Shown piece after piece: positions 63,192 to 64,000 of a stretch of DNA of 64,000 bases (within the stretch, counting starts at the first letter, position 1; the number at the start of each line of letters is the position of its first letter). Origin of the DNA: Pseudomonas entomophila (GTDB lineage Bacteria; Pseudomonadota; Gammaproteobacteria; Pseudomonadales; Pseudomonadaceae). The stretch lies in contig NZ_JARGCS010000008.1 in assembly GCF_029193575.1 (NCBI RefSeq), positions 124,001 through 188,000 on the forward strand, read 5' to 3'. The notes beneath the pieces are model-generated. The model was not told the origin of the DNA. It worked only from the letters and a program-made list of their open reading frames with translations, and ran no database searches. The translations under genes were made by a program, and so were the position numbers.

Positions 63192-64000
63192 TCAGAACGA
63201 ACGGATGATTCGCCCGAGCGTCTCCATGGCGCCCGTCATGCCATCGCCCCACGGGCTGCCATAGTTCAGGCGGATGCAGTTGCCGAAGCGCCGGGTCGGT
63301 GAAAAGATCGGCCCCGGGGCGATGCTGATGCCTTGGGCCAGGGCCATGTGGAACAGCTTCAGCGCGTCCATCTGCTCGGGCAGTTCCAACCACAGGAAAT
63401 ACCCGCCTTCCGGCTGGCTCACACGGGTCTGCGCCGGGAAATGGCGGGCGATGGCCTCGAGCATGTTGGCCTTCTGGCCTTCCAGCGCGTAGCGCAGCTT
63501 GCGCAGATGGCGGTCGTAGCCACCGTGTTGCAGGTAGTCGGCGATCGCCGCCTGGGCCGGCATCGAGGCGCACAGCGAGGTCATCAGCTTGAGCCGCTCG
63601 ATCTTCTGGGCGAAGCGCCCGGCGGCCACCCAGCCGACCCGGTAGCCTGGGGCCAGGCTCTTGGCGAACGAACCGCAGTGCATCACCAGCCCGTCTCGGT
63701 CGAACGCCTTGGCCGGCTTGGGCGCCTGTTGCGCGTAGTAGAGTTCGGCATAGACATCGTCCTCGATCAACGGCACCTGGTGGCGATGCAGCAACTCGAC
63801 CAGCGCCTGCTTCTTGGCCTCGGGCATGCTCGCGCCCACCGGGTTCTGGAAATTGGTCATGCACCACACGGCCTTGACCGGATGTTTCTCCAGGGTCTGC
63901 GCCAGCACATCCAGGTCCATGCCCTCGCGTGGCTGCACCGGGATCTCCACGGCCTTGAGCTTGAGGCGCTCGAGTATTTGCAGGCAGGCATAGAAGGCTG
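63192..64000 (-). CDS. MocR/GntR-type regulator or aminotransferase, 3' part
   Basis: The frame is open to the window end, so about 269 C-terminal residues are visible. This is a fold-type-I aminotransferase domain with the substrate loop TNFQNPVGASMP, the cofactor Asp in IEDDVYAELYY, and the PLP lysine in GSFAKSLAPGYRVGW. The closest pattern is YdcR-like MocR regulators, which have an N-terminal GntR domain that would lie outside the window; a plain aminotransferase remains possible. Unlike the MocR-like protein at the other end of the window, this one keeps the catalytic lysine. Confidence 0.85.
   Translation of the reverse strand, partial: AFYACLQILERLKLKAVEIPVQPREGMDLDVLAQTLEKHPVKAVWCMTNFQNPVGASMPEAKKQALVELLHRHQVPLIEDDVYAELYYAQQAPKPAKAFDRDGLVMHCGSFAKSLAPGYRVGWVAAGRFAQKIERLKLMTSLCASMPAQAAIADYLQHGGYDRHLRKLRYALEGQKANMLEAIARHFPAQTRVSQPEGGYFLWLELPEQMDALKLFHMALAQGISIAPGPIFSPTRRFGNCIRLNYGSPWGDGMTGAMETLGRIIRSF

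Overview
The window is about 64 kb of GC-rich chromosome from a fluorescent Pseudomonas, most likely of the P. putida group. The evidence is the family content (OprD-type porin, CusCBA, isoquinoline-oxidoreductase-type Mo enzyme, EmrAB, AAHS aromatic-acid permease) and many intergenic copies of a putida-type REP motif (GCGGGGCAAGCCCGCTC and its complement). I see no tRNA, rRNA, transposase, integrase or CRISPR array. No gene is clearly broken; only the first and last genes are cut by the window edges.

Layout. 1-6.1 kb: end of an unrecognised gene, a MocR-like regulator that has lost its PLP lysine, then a translationally coupled pair of a FAN1-type VRR-NUC nuclease and a Cas4-like-nuclease/Fe-S helicase fusion. 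6.2-14.9 kb: phosphoglucomutase, an MHS-type transporter, and small single genes (nucleotidyltransferase, VOC protein, SLATT membrane protein, PAS-GGDEF cyclase, LysE exporter, GNAT enzyme, DUF2971 protein). 14.9-16.6 kb: a MACPF pore-forming protein with three C-terminal WxDAGSG repeats, resembling insecticidal MACPF proteins, behind an AT-rich control region with nested palindromes.

16.8-29.9 kb has a strong metal theme. cusCBA with a Cys/Met/His-rich secreted protein is followed by a 2-TM protein resembling putative phage-abortive-infection proteins, a few small genes, and a complete bufferin-type RiPP operon (bufA precursor, bufB MNIO enzyme, bufC, bufD). This operon is divergent from an ECF sigma / NrsF anti-sigma pair. 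The region between them carries two divergent, exact GTAACC-N16-CGAA motifs, one in front of bufA and one overlapping the annotated start of sigF.

30-43 kb is an aromatic catabolic cluster: a divergent LysR regulator, an extradiol dioxygenase, a class-II-aldolase-fold decarboxylase, then the full lower meta pathway (semialdehyde dehydrogenase, hydratase, oxalocrotonate decarboxylase, tautomerase, acylating acetaldehyde dehydrogenase, hydroxy-oxovalerate aldolase), an AAHS permease and an OprD porin. A VanB-type reductase and VanA-type Rieske oxygenase of visibly different base composition follow. I infer 2,3-dihydroxybenzoate (or a close 3-carboxycatechol) as the ring-cleavage substrate and an ortho-methoxylated benzoate as a possible upstream substrate.

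43-48.2 kb: XdhC-like maturation factor and a three-subunit Mo/2Fe-2S/cytochrome c oxidoreductase. 48.4-57.1 kb: SleB-type hydrolase, AEC transporter, LysR regulator, orphan glycine-betaine-type binding protein, a chemoreceptor behind a FliA-type promoter, a Na+/H+ antiporter-family protein and an orphan FecR behind a Fur-box-like site. 57.3-64 kb: a marR-emrA-emrB efflux operon with a palindromic operator inside its promoter, an SDR oxidoreductase, a hybrid histidine kinase and the 3' part of a MocR-type regulator/aminotransferase.
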